From the NCBI GenBank assembly GCA_029168955.1, contig JAPDOI010000954.1, positions 183,686 to 247,685 on the forward strand: a stretch of 64,000 nt of DNA, given 5' to 3'. Each line of letters opens with the position of its first letter. Position 1 is the first letter of the stretch. Under the pieces are notes generated by a model. That model was not told where the DNA came from, searched no databases, and saw only the letters and a list, made by a program, of their open reading frames with translations. Made by a program: the position numbers and the translations under genes. This document shows, piece after piece, positions 32,285 to 43,500 of the stretch. This DNA comes from Aplectana chamaeleonis. Lineage: Eukaryota; Nematoda; Chromadorea; Rhabditida; Cosmocercidae.

Positions 32285-32530
32285 ATGAGCACCGCCGGTA
32301 TAAAAACAGCCTCATCCCACCAGAGTCCTCATTCGGCATTCTGCTGCCTGGCCCTGGCAAGCGTGACTTCCGGAGTCACTTCTCCGGAGAGCCAGCATAA
32401 TTTTATGGTTGCTGGGAGGGGATACAGTGGAAGTGTATCCTCACGACGAGGGGACGAGAGTTACGCCCGGAAGGGTCCGCAGAGGGTGGCTCCTCACCCG
32501 CAGACCTCGGTAGAAGAATTGCAGCTCATC
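32285..32530 (+). repeat. Dispersed repeat carrying a TATA box, copy 2
   Basis: GGTATAAAAACAGCCTCATC followed by GAGTCCTCATTCGGCATTCT, then a GC-rich body with GTTACGCCC. It parallels the minus-strand copy at 4670-4935. The conserved spacing of TATAAAA to the CATTCGGC word suggests a shared pol II core promoter; this is an inference. Confidence 0.5.
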
Positions 32531-33332
32531 GGCCCTTGCCCGGACAAGGGGGCTTCCTTGCTGTGGACCTTCAAATTCGTGAAATTTTTCGGGGAGTAAA
32601 TTCACTCACTTTTTCGAGGAGTTAAATTCACCTAATTTTCCGGGAGTAAATTGGACCCTCTCTCGCTGCCAGTTCGCACCATTTTCACGGGAAATTCACC
32701 TCATTCTCACCTCTCCTAGCGGCAGAATCTCACCCATACAGTGAATTTAGGCGCGGCAAGTGAGACTTCATGCCGACTTGTACATGAGCATCAAGTCTCT
32801 TTTGCTGCGGCATCAAGTCTCGAATTGGCAGAGTAAGGGAAGCTGAAGTGCAGGAAGGGGTTGTGAGATTTTATGCCGGTAGCAACCGACGATTTACTGC
32901 TGGCTTCTTATGTTTTGCTTTTTTGATCCCACATTGCGTGATCTACTCCCCACGGCCTGCTGTAAAATGTACGGCACCCTGCTCTGCTCCAGGAGAGTCC
33001 ATACCTACGTACACAGCAACTTTCGGTTAGACGGGAAGTCAGTCACCACCGTTCTAACTAACTAATCCGTCTCAGGTAGTTAGGCTCACGCAAAAGTTTC
33101 GTGTGAGCTGAAAACTTCGCTAGGGTCTCGCTAGTAAAAAATATATGACATGTGAATTCAGCATCACATCACACAAAGTTAGCCATTTCCAACCGTATTA
33201 CTCGAGGGCATAAACAAGGCGGCTGATTTTTGTAATTAAAAAACGATATTATGCAGACAAACTGGTTGCGAAGCTGTTTCAGATCCTGTTTCGGACTATT
33301 AGTGAAGAACTTAGATCCGAGAAGCGGCGAGT
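32531..33332. other. No gene; short degenerate repeat at 32587-32660
   Basis: GGGAGTAAATTCAC-type words occur three times about 25 bp apart. No domain elsewhere. The last 11 bases (33322-33332) are the target duplication of the retrotransposon that follows. Confidence 0.45.
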
Positions 33333-33343
33333 GGATTTCCGAG

Positions 33344-34430
33344 ATGCTCAACCTACGCGTGGTGGATCTGTGGAGTCGACTACCAAGATCAAGAAGACTC
33401 ATTAAACGAGCGTCAACAACTCCACGAGGAGTTTTTCTGTGTGGGAGTGTAAATGGCTGGCTGCCACACTCCTTGGTATTCTACTGTTACGAGCTGGCAT
33501 TGAGAAGAACTCCTGGACCGCAGAAACAAAGACTCCCTGCGATATCCATGCCGTCATTGTGGATTGTCCCGGCACAACATGCGAGCATCCAGTGCGGTGG
33601 TTGCTCTTGGCTGGAGTACACCTCAGAGTGTTCCGGGGTTAACTAGCTACAATGATTACACTGATGCCCTATTGTTGTATGTCTTGTATTAATTCACCTT
33701 CTACGGTTCCTCTTCATAGTCTCAACATTTTTCAACTCAATATTAATGGTCTTGCGTGCCAAACTTATGGAACTTACATTTGTACATTGAACGCTCACAA
33801 CTTCTGGGATGTCATCCCTCCTACAGGAGACCAAACTTAGCGTGTCCCTCCCCTTCTCCAGCCCCGCCTTCCCGGCTATACATCCTATCATATTCCCCGT
33901 TCATCACATGGCGGTGGCGTGTCAACTTTTGTAAAATCTGCAATTCCATCTCACCTTATTGTCACTCCCCAATGATAACGTTGTTGAATGTATAGGAGTT
34001 CATATATATTATAGTATTGCAAAGCTGTCCTCTAGATATTATCAATGTTTACATCCTCCCCATCCACCTCTTTGTCCCAACTCATTTGATCCCACTCCAT
34101 ACTTACATGATGTATATTCAATCCTCTCATCCTCATCTGTTGTCATGGCTGGTGACTTCAATGCTCATTCCTCTTCCTGGTTCTCCTCCTCAGATCCCAC
34201 GATGACAGAGGGAGAACTACTTGAACTTTTGCGGACGATTGTGACCTAATCCCTATGAATGAAAGATTCTCCTACTCGTCTCCCCATCGACGGGCAGGCC
34301 TCTCCTCACCTGATATCACGTTCGTTTCCTCTTCTCTTGCCATGTCTTGTAAACTGGTTCACATCTGTGACAGCCATGGCTAGTGACTGGGCATGTACCC
34401 ATCAGCTACCAACATTGGATCTGTCTCTTA
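33344..34430 (+). pseudogene. Copy C 5' coding part and APE endonuclease, broken
   Basis: ATG at 33344 opens a frame to about 33646. In the -1 frame the segment WLAATLLGILLLRAGIEKN (33454-33510) matches the 2A leader of copies A and B; one extra T at 33511 puts PGP in the next frame. The finger is decayed. The endonuclease is visible as HSLNIFQLNINGL (about 33717-33756), DVI-LQETKL across a frameshift (about 33810-33838) and MAGDFNAH (34145-34168), then an SDH-like region in pieces to about 34430. Confidence 0.65.
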
Positions 34431-35059
34431 AATGAGTCATCTCGCACCTTTTTCTGGCTCCCCAGTAGCAAAATGTTACACTAACTACAATAAGGCTAAC
34501 TGGGTCCTGTTTAAGGAGGTGCTACTCCAGCCAGGTAGCCAACTATCCACTAGCTGGCTCTGTTCACTGACAAAGAAAGTTCGTCGTCGACACCATATGC
34601 GATGCCTCCAGGATAGCCATTCCGACCGGTCGTGTAAGAACGTTTCCACCCACCGCTAACGTACCAAAGGAAGCACTGGAGCTAATCACACAACGGGACG
34701 ACAGACGCAGAACTGATCCTTCCGATCCCGTGCATTTCACTACTATCAGAGGAGATCTTCTAAAGTGCTGAACGACGCTACAAGCAGAAACGCTGGAGAG
34801 AGTACACCGAATCCATCAATTTTGCGACTGATAGCAAACAAGCGTGGACCATTCTAAAACGACTATCTGGGGAAAGAAGATGGCACCTGCGCGCAATATG
34901 CTTGAGATTCCCCTCCGAGCAGATTCGAATTCGGATATAAGGCTGCCTGTCAGCTTGGAAAACTCTTTGCTTCTGCTTCATCTCACGCCGTGCAACAAAA
35001 AGAGCACAGATGTACTTTTACGTGCGATCAGAAAACTCCAGTCTACATGACGTACTCCT

Positions 35060-36885
35060 GCCATAACTGCTTCTACCGTCTCTACCATCATCAAGTCGAT
35101 GAAGAATTCGCGGAGCAGAAGGACCAGACGGCATTTCAGCCGTTCATCTGAAGCATTTGCCGGAGCAGTACGCAGAGGTACTCCAGTGATCTTATCTACT
35201 CGTCCTTTACCACTGGTATTATTCCTGCTCGTTGGAAACAAGCGACTGTTCTTCCCGTTCCCAAGCCTAGCAAAACCAGAAGATAAAGCAACGTCACACC
35301 GTCCCATATCCCTATTGTCCCCTATCGCTAAGTTGGCGGAGAGAAAATCATAAACCCGCATCTCCAGGGCGCAACTACAGCAAGAGACGTCCACTAAAGC
35401 GTGGCTTCAAAAAGGCCGCACTCCACCATCACCCGCACTAACGTCAATATCTGAACACATCATTGCCGGTTTCAATAGGAATGCTCCCGCCGGGTAGAAG
35501 TCTGGTCGTGGCAGTTGATCTTGACTGCCGCTTTCGACAATGTCAGCACTTCTCTGCTGTCAAAATCGATTTTGGACGGCGACATGCCCGACTGGTGCAA
35601 ACGATGGACTGACAACTTCGTCAAAGATCGCTCCATACGTGTGAAGTTCGACGGACACCTGTCAGAAGTCGGTTCCCTTGAAGGCAGAGCGTTCCTCCAA
35701 GGTAGAGTATTATCACCAAGCCTATTCTCCTTATATCTATCTGATATTCCCAGAAGCCGCTGCCCAACATCCACTTATGTCTGTATGCAGATGACCTATC
35801 ACAATTGTATGCACTGACTCTGTTATCGATCGTGCCACTACGGAGATGAACAAGTACCTCTGCAGCCTGGCCAAATTTCTCCGAATCGGGAAGCAGCTAA
35901 AGGTCTCTCCTTCAAAGTCTAGCGTCACTCTGTGCACTACTGCAACGGCTGAGCATCAGCTACATCCCAGGAGTTCTCTACTGGGAAGGTAACCAGTTGC
36001 CCCTCTCCAAGCACCCTCGGCTACTTGGAATCTTTCTGGATCCTCTTCACTGCGCTTTAATGAAAACACGCGCATCCGAGCTGTAACTGCCAACACGCGA
36101 AACGCAACATCCTCCGTGCTCTGGCAGGTACTACCTTCCGGGTAGCACAAAAGGAGGTTTTACGCACAACATATAAGGCCATGATACAGCCTACTCTGGA
36201 GTATGGAGCCCCGATATGGACTAGACATCTGCTCGGACGCCTCTTGGAGCAAGCTACAACGTGTACAAAACACTGCACTTCTCGTGTCATCACTGGCTGC
36301 CCAAAATCAACACCTATATCCCATCTTCACCAAGAATGTGCCCTACTTCCTGTCAAACAGCACTGCCAACTGCAGTCACAACAGTTCCACATTGGTCAGA
36401 TAGTCAAGAATGCTGCACATCCCAACTACCCCCTCTTGTCATCCAGATCCCCATCCCCGTAATATTCGCACACCTCTGCATGCCTGCCATTTCTACAGTG
36501 GATCGTCAAAGATGGGCCACCTCTGAGCTCACAAGGGAAGAGGCTGCAGCAAATCAGAACACAATTCAGATTCGTGTCTGAATACCTGTCCTGTGCCCCT
36601 CCTCATCCAGCGTCATTGGTAGTGTGCACTCCTACGGTCGATGACAGTGAGAAGACTCTGCCCAGACGCTCCCGCGTCACTCTAGCGGAGTCTACGTTGC
36701 GGTCATTCTTTTCGTACCTCCAAAAGCCTACGTACATAGGATCGACGAATCGGTCCCGGATAAATGTCCTGACTGTCAAAATACTGGTCATGATTCACTA
36801 CATTTATTTTCATGCTCTGCCAGACCTACTTCTCTGTCTGCTCGTGATATGTGGAACAAGCCGAGAGTGATGTTGCCGCCTTTCT
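35060..36885 (+). pseudogene. Copy C reverse transcriptase and C-terminal knuckle, broken
   Basis: GPDGIS-like (about 35122-35140), VVAVDL with AFD- and NV-type pieces at 35505-35540, DWCKRWTDNFVKDRSIRVKF (35592-35650), the QGRVLSPSLFSLYLSDIP block (35698-35752) and LYADDL (35781-35798; YADD at 35784-35795). Later, LEYGAPIW, CPKSTPISHLH and PVKQHCQLQSQQ occur in shifting frames. The C-terminal KCPDCQNTGHDSLHLFSC (about 36762-36818) is a Cys/His knuckle, followed by a DMWNKPR-type end. No intact frame covers more than about 100 codons. Confidence 0.75.
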
Positions 36886-36947
36886 GCGCCTATGAGAAGA
36901 AACTCCAATGTGGCTGATAAGAAGAAGAAGAAGAAGAAGCGGCGAGT

Positions 36948-37173
36948 TGGGAGCATTTTAGCAATTTGCGCGTAAAGGCTCGTGTTGTGTGTGCGTACAC
37001 AACCCGCATTTTATTTGACGCGTGAGTGCCGATGACCGAGGCGTCTGCGAGGATTAGACGCCCACTGAAACACAGTGGTAGCAAATTTCGTGCGAGCGGT
37101 CGCCGCGCCCCGCGTTCTCATTGGAGCGCGCCGTTCTCACTGGAGCGCGCCAGCCCACATCGGTTGCGAAACA
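36948..37173. repeat. Dispersed GC-rich repeat between the two retrotransposons
   Basis: 36960-37028 (GCGCGTAAAGGCTCGTGTTG to GACGCGTGAGTGCC) is the inverted counterpart of 16377-16430. 37060-37160 (CCCACTGAAACACAGTGGTA, GCGAGCGGTCGCCGCGCC, TCATTGGAGCGCGCC) is the reverse complement of 53455-53560. Both retrotransposons appear to have inserted into one older repeat. Confidence 0.65.
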
Positions 37174-37199
37174 CCGCCGAACCCTTCTTCTTCTTTCTC

Positions 37200-39180
37200 T
37201 TTGCAGCCACGTCGAGGGTACTGTCATAGGTTGAGGAACTGGGCGACCAATAACGGATTCGTCCATTAGGTCCATTGTGGTCAGCGTGGTTGGTCTCTCC
37301 GGACAATCAAATCAAATGTGCCGTATCGTGGCCGTGGCATCCACAGTCTGGGCAAACGTGTCCGATTTGGTGCTGTCAATCTCTTGCTAACATATGCCAT
37401 CAAGCATAGTAGAGCGACCACAGACGCAGCGATGCCAGGGTGCATTACATCTGGCCCTCCTTCCGAGTTGAGACTCGGATTAATGTGCAGACCCAGGGCA
37501 GCACCACTCCCAGGATGGGATTTACCGCCGTCTTTTTCCAGATGACACCGTACGAACTGTGTCAGTAGCTCCTCGCGCAACAGACGGAGTCGTTCTTGCT
37601 GTGAATCGTGCCATCTTTGCAGATTGGACTTTGCTTGGAGCATCGGCGAATGGCTTTCTGAGCTTTCTTTTTCTCTGACGGGGTTTAGCACTCTCCAAGA
37701 GGGGTGATTTGGTTGTTTTGACAATGTTGATGAAAAATTGTTGGGCCTGGAGGCTGACAGTGTTCTTTTTACTGGTAATAATCGTGTCTCCGCATGCAAA
37801 TTGCTCGACTCCAGGGAACTTCTTGCACATCCGGTGGCGATTCGAAGAGCCGCATTCTGTATGCGTTGCATCTTAGTCCAAGAGGATTCCAAAACTAGAT
37901 GCTGCCAAACTGGTGCGCCGTATTCTGTAGTGCAGACTGGAGAATCGCTTTGATATTGCGTCGTAATAATGGTTTCTTTGCTACTGCCCCATGATGTACC
38001 GCCCAGGGCTCTGAGCGCATTAAGCTTCGCTTTGACGACGGCCTGCTTCTGCTCGGTGTTCTTATGAAACTTGGAGCGATGGATCGAGCACCAGACCGAG
38101 CAGTTTGGGAAAAGCGAGCAGCAGGTAATCGATCTCCGTCCCACTCGACATGCGGGTGAGCGCTGTGTCTGGAAGGCAAGGATCCGTTGTGATTACGGAT
38201 ACCGACCCAGATTTAGATGCAGAGATCTTTGTAGCATTTTGTGGTCGAAAAAGCTTTTCCAGTGTGACCAGGTACTCATTGATCTCCGAGGCGGCCATAC
38301 ATGTATATCCCGATCCCGACACATTATTGTCATATCATCGGCATAGGCGACCACCTTGATATCCTGGGGGGAGGGGGGGAGCGGGCACGTCTTTGAGGTA
38401 CAGACTGAAGAGGGCAGGCGATAAACGCCGCCCTGCGGAACTCCAGCTGCATTCAGGAATACTATTGAAGACATGGTTCTGGGAACATAACTCTGGCTCG
38501 TCTGCCCTTAATGAATATGCCGATATCCAGCGTTTTCTGCCACGGCGGTATTGATGATTCGAGTAAGTTGCTTGACAGAACTCCATGGCTTTACTGTGTC
38601 GAATGCCTTGAGTGAGATCTAAGGCCACAGCCACAGTTCTCTGTAGCTTCTGGGCGTGAACCCATCGATGGCAAAGCTTGCCCAATTTCCAGCAGAGCTG
38701 TCGTGGTGGAGATGCACGGCTTTCTGAATCCATGCTGAATCTTTTGCTTCTCATTGTGCTCCGCCAAGTCCTTTACGATCAGTTTTTCGGCTACCTTCGC
38801 GAACGAGGACTGGCAGCAAGCTAATAGGTCTGTATCTGCTATCCCTTGACTGAAGCCTGAGGTTTCCCGGCTTGGGCAGCGGCACAACGTTAGCTGTCTT
38901 CCAGTTCTGGTGGGATGGTGCACGATCTGAACGAGGTATTGATCAAATCGGCAGAAGCGGAAGGATTTCATTCGGTATCTTCTTCAAGACAGCAGGACAT
39001 ATCCCGTCTGGGCCGACCGCTTGAATTCCGCATATCCTTTATAACTTTCATCTTGAGTCATGTAGTGAACGCTTCTGGCCAGTACTCCATAAGAGGAGGC
39101 AGCACAGCTCTCGGCCACCAGTCACTCTATTCTGCGGACCACGCTTTGCACTCGGTGATGAAAAAACTTCTCCCGAGCGC
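37200..39180 (-). pseudogene. Copy B reverse transcriptase and C-terminus, broken
   Basis: Read on the minus strand: HGFRKPCISTTTALLEIG (about 38735-38690), the VALDLTQGI region (about 38625), AGVPQGGVYRLPSS (about 38450-38410), KVVAYADD (YADD near 38330-38345), ARFSQTA and LDPSL segments, LRALGGTSWG (about 38010-37985), EYGAPVWQHL, and ATGCARSS near 37830. Near the end, CPDCGCHGHDT (about 37350-37320, in one of three frames) is a Cys/His knuckle matching copy C. It ends before the (GAA)n tail. Confidence 0.75.
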
Positions 39181-39530
39181 ATAAGCGGCTTCTTTTCCCC
39201 TGATTTGAATACACCCGTTCTTCTAAAGTTTTTTTCCCGTCAGGCAAAGCTCTTACCGAGAGCTTCCAGTAGTACCTTCCAAGTAGCTGCACTGTCTCGT
39301 CTTGGAAGTCCAACTGCCCCAGCGAACTTTTCCCACTCTTCTCTTCTTGTGCCTGTCTAAGATCCTTTTTGATCTCATCGTCAAGTTCAGCAACGACGGG
39401 TCCAGATGGTTGACCGCTCTCCTGGCATCTCTTGTCCTGATCTTGTCGAGGATCTCCCTTGTGACATTTGGATAGAACGTCTTAACGCGGGCCGACAGGA
39501 ATAGCCGCTTTCATGGCTCTGCGGATCGCG

Positions 39531-40265
39531 TCAGATAAATGGCACTCTTTCTGGTGCACGTCGCCATTCCACGGGTGATTTGCCGACAGGCCAAGCGCAA
39601 CTTGACTGGAACAGGCGGCTCCAGTCTGCTCGGCCTAAATTAAGATAAGAACGTTGACGAACACCAGAATAGGGAGCGAGAGAGTTGGAGAGATCGATAT
39701 GGATAAAGACCGGGACATGGTCACTTGGCAAAGTGGTTGTGGTGGACCATGAGCCAAGAGTTAGAGAAGGTTGGACGAGACTAGAGAAATGTCTGGGCTG
39801 GAAGATCGTGGCCGTTGTAGTAGGGAGACGAGAGTGGGTTGGATCATCGTTTAAGATGACCAAGTCACACTCCTCTGCCCATTCTTCGACGTCATTTCCT
39901 CTAGCGTCAGGAATCAGAGACGAGCAAAAGGTGTGAGCATTAAAATCGCCCGCGAAGCCAATTGAGGATGAGAGGGAGCAGTCGTTCAGCTGCTTGAGAG
40001 AGTGGAATAGGATTGTAAAAAGAGGGGCATGAGGTAGTAGGTGGAATATATATGTTGAAGAGAGAAAGAGGTGTTTTAAGAGGGAGATGGATTGGAAGTT
40101 GGGTACTCGAGAGTACCATCCGTGGGGGAGTGTTGGGTAATGAGGTGGGAAGGGAAGAGAAAGATAAAACAAAGGTTGAAACTCCTCCGCCAAGAGCTGA
40201 CCTTGGAGCATGGAAGGCAGTATAGCTCCGGGATGTTAGGGATGAGAGGACGGGTAGGGGATGGA
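39531..40265 (-). pseudogene. Copy B APE endonuclease domain
   Basis: The minus-strand frame 40211-39531 holds FAGDFNAHTF (near 39957-39930), ECDLVILNDDPTHSRL (about 39870), and LPSDHVPVFIHIDLS (about 39728-39680), the SDH catalytic motif near the end of APE domains, then RQRSYLNLGRADW (39650-39610). The upstream part lies in another frame (40659-39940), including GGGVSTFVLSF. It is the best-preserved endonuclease of the three copies. Confidence 0.8.
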
Positions 40266-40460
40266 GAGAGCTTTGGTTTCTTGAACCATGATCACGTCTG
40301 GATGGTAAGTACGTGCAGAAGAGAGAGCTCAGAAAGTTTGGCACGAAAGCCCATTGAGATTGATATGTACAATGGAAAGGGGGCGACATACGAGGAAGAG
40401 GAATCAGAGTTGGTAGGTAGAAGAGCATATAACACAGCAGAAAAAGATGAGTTATGATGC

Positions 40461-40768
40461 TTAACAGAACTGGAGACCCGAACAAGAGAAGTGCACTCCA
40501 CCTTTGGCATCCAAAGCATTGGACGCTGGTCCATTCCAACCGACATTCCTGTCGCATGTGGCACATAGCCGGTACTTCTTCTTCTGAGCGGGTCCAGGAT
40601 TCCTTTCCACGCCGGCCCTCAGCAGGAGAATCCGAAGGAGAGACGCGGCCGGCCAGCACCTATCCCATGACAAAAACCCTCTTCGTGGAGGGGGTGACGT
40701 CAGTTTGCATAGAGGTGATCTTCTTTCCTCCACACTGCCACGGCGTGAACGTACGACATCTCGGCAGC
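40461..40768 (-). pseudogene. Copy B leader: 2A-like motif and decayed PHD-like finger
   Basis: The frame gives VEERRSPLCKLTSPPPRRGF, then CWPAASLLRILLLRAG and VERNPGPAQK (the motif GVERNPGP spans 40613-40590). The finger then begins with CATC but a frameshift follows; the later HFSCSGL matches the H/C ligands of copy A. As in copy A, no in-frame ATG precedes the motif; the ATG near 40759 is in another frame and meets a TGA. Confidence 0.75.
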
Positions 40769-40779
40769 CCGCCGAACCC

Positions 40780-41320
40780 ACACTCCTTCACCTCTTCTCA
40801 TGCTGTAGTTCACTTCTCCATTCCTTCCTCCTCTATGTTTTCATCCGTTGCAGTAGTAAATCTTCTTTAGTTGAATAAATAGGGAATTCGTACTCCTTTC
40901 CAGAGGAGATTGGTTTAGCCTTTTTTTGTCTACGAAGCTCGTGTCGATCGTTTCATCTGTGGAGTGATATAGGTAGGTAAGATCATCAAAGTTTGAAAAA
41001 ATGACATAGCTCGAAAGTACAGAAGAAGAATAGGCTCCATCCCACATCTTGCGCTCACATTGTGTGAAAATACAGAGTAGAACATACAATATGTAGAAAT
41101 GACCGCACACTAGCAGGAGTTTCGAAACATGGTTCATCATTATTTGACTTCTTATTGTTGCACTGTTCTACCCTTTCGTTTAGAAAAAAGCATCTTCTTC
41201 TTCTCAAGCTTATCGTAGAGGGTGAATTGGGGCGCCGAATGCGATTCGTACATCAGCTATTTAGTTTGTATTAGTTGGGCGGTAATTAGATGTAGATTTT
41301 CTGAAAGTTAGTTCCTAGGT
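40780..41320. other. No gene recognised
   Basis: AT-rich intergenic sequence. Minus-strand frames are short and lack domains. Confidence 0.4.
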
Positions 41321-42010
41321 TTCTGAAAGTAGTAAGATTTGGCATGGCCATTTTTCGAAAAAATTAGAAAATATACTCCGTTGTGCGGAAGAAGGAGGTA
41401 AAGAAAGTGGAAAAAGATTTGGAATATTCCTTAGAACGATTAGGCGTAGAATATTTTGATTTTTGGGAAATGTAAAGGTGAAATAGTTAGAAAGTATGAT
41501 TTGGCGGTCGAGTTCGAACCACCTATGGTGATAAGAGTTATAGCAAAACGAGAGATCTGCCATTGTATGAGCTTATCCGTATCGAAGCAAAAATCATCGC
41601 GTGATATGGAACAAACACAGTTGCCTTTTACTTCACTTAATACGTGAATACCGCCACTGGCATTCCAGCTCCGGAACGAGCTTTTACTGCTTCTTCGCCT
41701 TATCACGCGTGATTTAGCTTCGATATGTCTCTACGGATAAGCGCTCATACAATGCGATCTCTTGTTTTGCACAACTCGTATCAATAGTTGGTCCAAAGCT
41801 CGACTGCCAAATCATACTTTCAACTATTTCACTACATTTCCCAAAAAAATCAAATATTCTACGCGAAATCAGTTCTCAGGAATATCTCAAAACTTTTTCT
41901 CATTTTTCTCTTTACGCTTCCCTTTAACGGAGCATAATATATTCATGATTTTCGAAAATGGCCACGATAATATCCATCTTTACTTTTGCCAAAATCCTTT
42001 CAGGAAATTT
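41321..42010. mobile_element. Long foldback element, arms of about 280 bp
   Basis: 41321-41605 (TTCTGAAAGT, GGCATGGCCATTTTTCGAAA, ATGATTTGGCGGTCGAG, TGTATGAGCTTATCCGTA) is matched in reverse complement by 41690-42010 (TACGGATAAGCGCTCATACA, CTCGACTGCCAAATCAT, TTTTCGAAAATGGCCACG, CCTTTCAGGAA). Similarity is moderate with small indels and the spacer is under 100 bp. No coding capacity beyond shadows. It would form a long hairpin RNA if transcribed. Confidence 0.8.
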
Positions 42011-42061
42011 CTATTTATTTTTCCTAAAGTTTTCCTTTCTAACATGATTTGTGCCTCGTCA

Positions 42062-42182
42062 CTTTCTATGACGTCCTGCACACTCCCATTGATGTCCTGC
42101 ACACTTTCTATGAGGTCCTGCGCACTCTCACTAATGTCCTGCACACTTTCTACGGCGTTCTGCGCACACCCATTTGGGTCAC
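42062..42182 (-). repeat. Short array of the GGAC superfamily
   Basis: GTCCTGCACACT(CC/TTCTATGA) halves of about 20-21 bp occur six times. In reverse complement they are the GTGTGCAGGAC halves of the array at 29828. It ends directly at the next foldback element. Confidence 0.8.
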
Positions 42183-42183
42183 A

Positions 42184-42578
42184 ATATAGTTGTACACGAA
42201 CGAAATTTTCGAAGCATTTTCGAAAGATTTTTCGAAATTTTTTTTTCGTTCCTTCGAAATCCGATTTTTCGAAATTCGTTCGTTCGGAATTTTTTCGAAC
42301 AAATTTCGAAATTTCAGACAAATTTCGAAAAAAGTTTGAAATTTTTGATGAATTTCGAACAAAATCGGAATTTCGATTAGTTTCGAATTTCTTTCGTTCG
42401 ACCTCCGAAATTTCGAAAGTTTTTCGAAATTCGTTCGTTCGAAATTTTTCAATTTTCGTTCGTTCGAAACTGTTCCGAACGAAATTTTCTCATTTTCCGT
42501 TCGTTCGAAAAGATTTCGAACGAAACAAATTCGATTTTCGTTCGTTCGACATTTTTTTTCGACATTGTACAACTATAG
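42184..42578. mobile_element. TTCGAA-rich palindromic element with short TIRs
   Basis: TATAGTTGTAC at the left and GTACAACTATA at the right form the ends. The interior consists of TTTCGAAA, TTCGTTCGTTCGAA and related self-complementary words, so almost any two parts can pair. The Phe/Arg/Lys/Glu-rich frames on both strands are compositional. It is foldback-like; the family is unknown. Confidence 0.65.
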
Positions 42579-42995
42579 GTCATGACCGAAAGCATGCTCA
42601 TGAGGTATTGCGCCAATCATTTTTTTCCGCAGTGCTTCCTTAACCTCTCCAATGGTCTTTAAACATTTCGAAGGCCGAAGTGTGAGCTTGGATGATGAAC
42701 ATAGGCTCGTGATTAACAACCAACAATCATTTTTGCACAATTTCGGGACCTCCTCAGCCACTTCCAGCGGCTTCTCGAAGAGAGCGGATGTCGTGAATGA
42801 ATGCATACCGCTCCTCTGCCCTTTTATACCCGTCACGTTATGACGAGAGCGCAGGCTTGTTATGGCGTCATGGGACGTTATCATGTTCGGGCCTGATGAC
42901 GTTCAAGAAGGGTAACGGTAGCAATTGATAGCGCTTCTGGTAGCGTCATGGGCATGTCTTGTAAAGTGCTTAGGTCCCTGATGACGTTGTACGGC
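42579..42995 (-). other. Unassigned; short frame preceded by a TATA-like box
   Basis: On the minus strand GGGTATAAAAGGGCAG (about 42832-42817) is followed by ATG at about 42806 and a frame of 77 codons ending at about 42575 (MHSFTTSALFEKPLEV...). The product has no domain I recognise, and the frame runs into the edge of the foldback element, so it may be an exon, a retroposon piece or chance. Confidence 0.25.
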
Positions 42996-42999
42996 GTCT

Positions 43000-43500
43000 T
43001 GCGCACTTCACTTGGTCACGGGACGTCGTGACAGTTTCGGGCTACGGCGTCCGGCGCACTCCCGCTTGGGTCCCGCACACTTTCTCTAGCGTCGACGCAC
43101 TGTAATTTGGGTCCCACACACTTTCTACGGCGTCCTGCGCATTTGGGTCCCACACTTTATGGCGTCCGACGCACTGTTAATTTGGGTCCGACACACTTTC
43201 TACGGCGTCCTGCACCAACCCGCATAGTCCCGACACACTTTCTACGGCGTCCGGCGTACGCTCCATCTACGGCGTGTCTTAGGTGTCGCACACTTTGCGG
43301 CGTCGGTGCACTCTCATTTGGGTCCCACACACCACCGGCGTTTTGCGCGCACTCTGATTTGGGTCACACACTTTCTACGACGTTCTGCGCACCACCCATT
43401 TGGGTCTCACACGTTGCTCACGGCGTCTTGCGCACTCTCATTTGGGTCCCTTACACCTTTCTACGGCGTTCTGTGGCGCGCTACGGAGTCACACCGTGAG
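43000..43500 (-). repeat. 42-bp array of the GGAC superfamily (plus-strand GTCC orientation)
   Basis: Units such as CGTCCTGCGCACTCTCATTT + GGGTCCCACACACTTTCTAC + GG are 42 bp. About ten to twelve units are recognisable, with indels. The two halves (GTCCTGCGCACT and GTCCCACACACTTTCTACGG) are reverse complements of the 29.8-kb halves. Confidence 0.85.

Larger units (their letters stand above)
33333..36936 (+). mobile_element. Non-LTR retrotransposon copy C (2A/APE/RT family), full length
   Basis: AAGCGGCGAGT is present immediately before (33322-33332) and after (36937-36947) the element, an 11-bp target duplication. The 5' end resembles copies A and B (CCGAGATG about 10 bp in). Order: leader with degraded 2A-like motif, decayed finger, APE endonuclease, RT with YADD, C-terminal CX2C...H...C knuckle, tail (AAG)n at 36917-36936. 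It is clearly diverged from copies A and B at the sequence level, so it is a sister family or an older subfamily. Numerous frameshifts and stops. Confidence 0.85.
37185..40768 (-). mobile_element. Non-LTR retrotransposon copy B (same family as copy A), full length
   Basis: CCGCCGAACCC occurs at both ends (37174-37184 and 40769-40779), an 11-bp target duplication. On the minus strand the element begins GCTGCCGAGATGTCGTACG, as copy A does, and ends with a (GAA)n tail at 37185-37205. Order: 2A-like GVERNPGP, decayed PHD-like finger, APE endonuclease, RT, cysteine knuckle. It lies tail to tail with copy C. Frameshifts are common. It retains regions that copy A has lost, for example the second half of the endonuclease. 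Confidence 0.9.

Noticed and set aside
42150..42643. Phe/Arg/Lys-rich proteins on both strands
   Set aside because: Produced by the TTCGAA/TTCGTTCG palindromic element.
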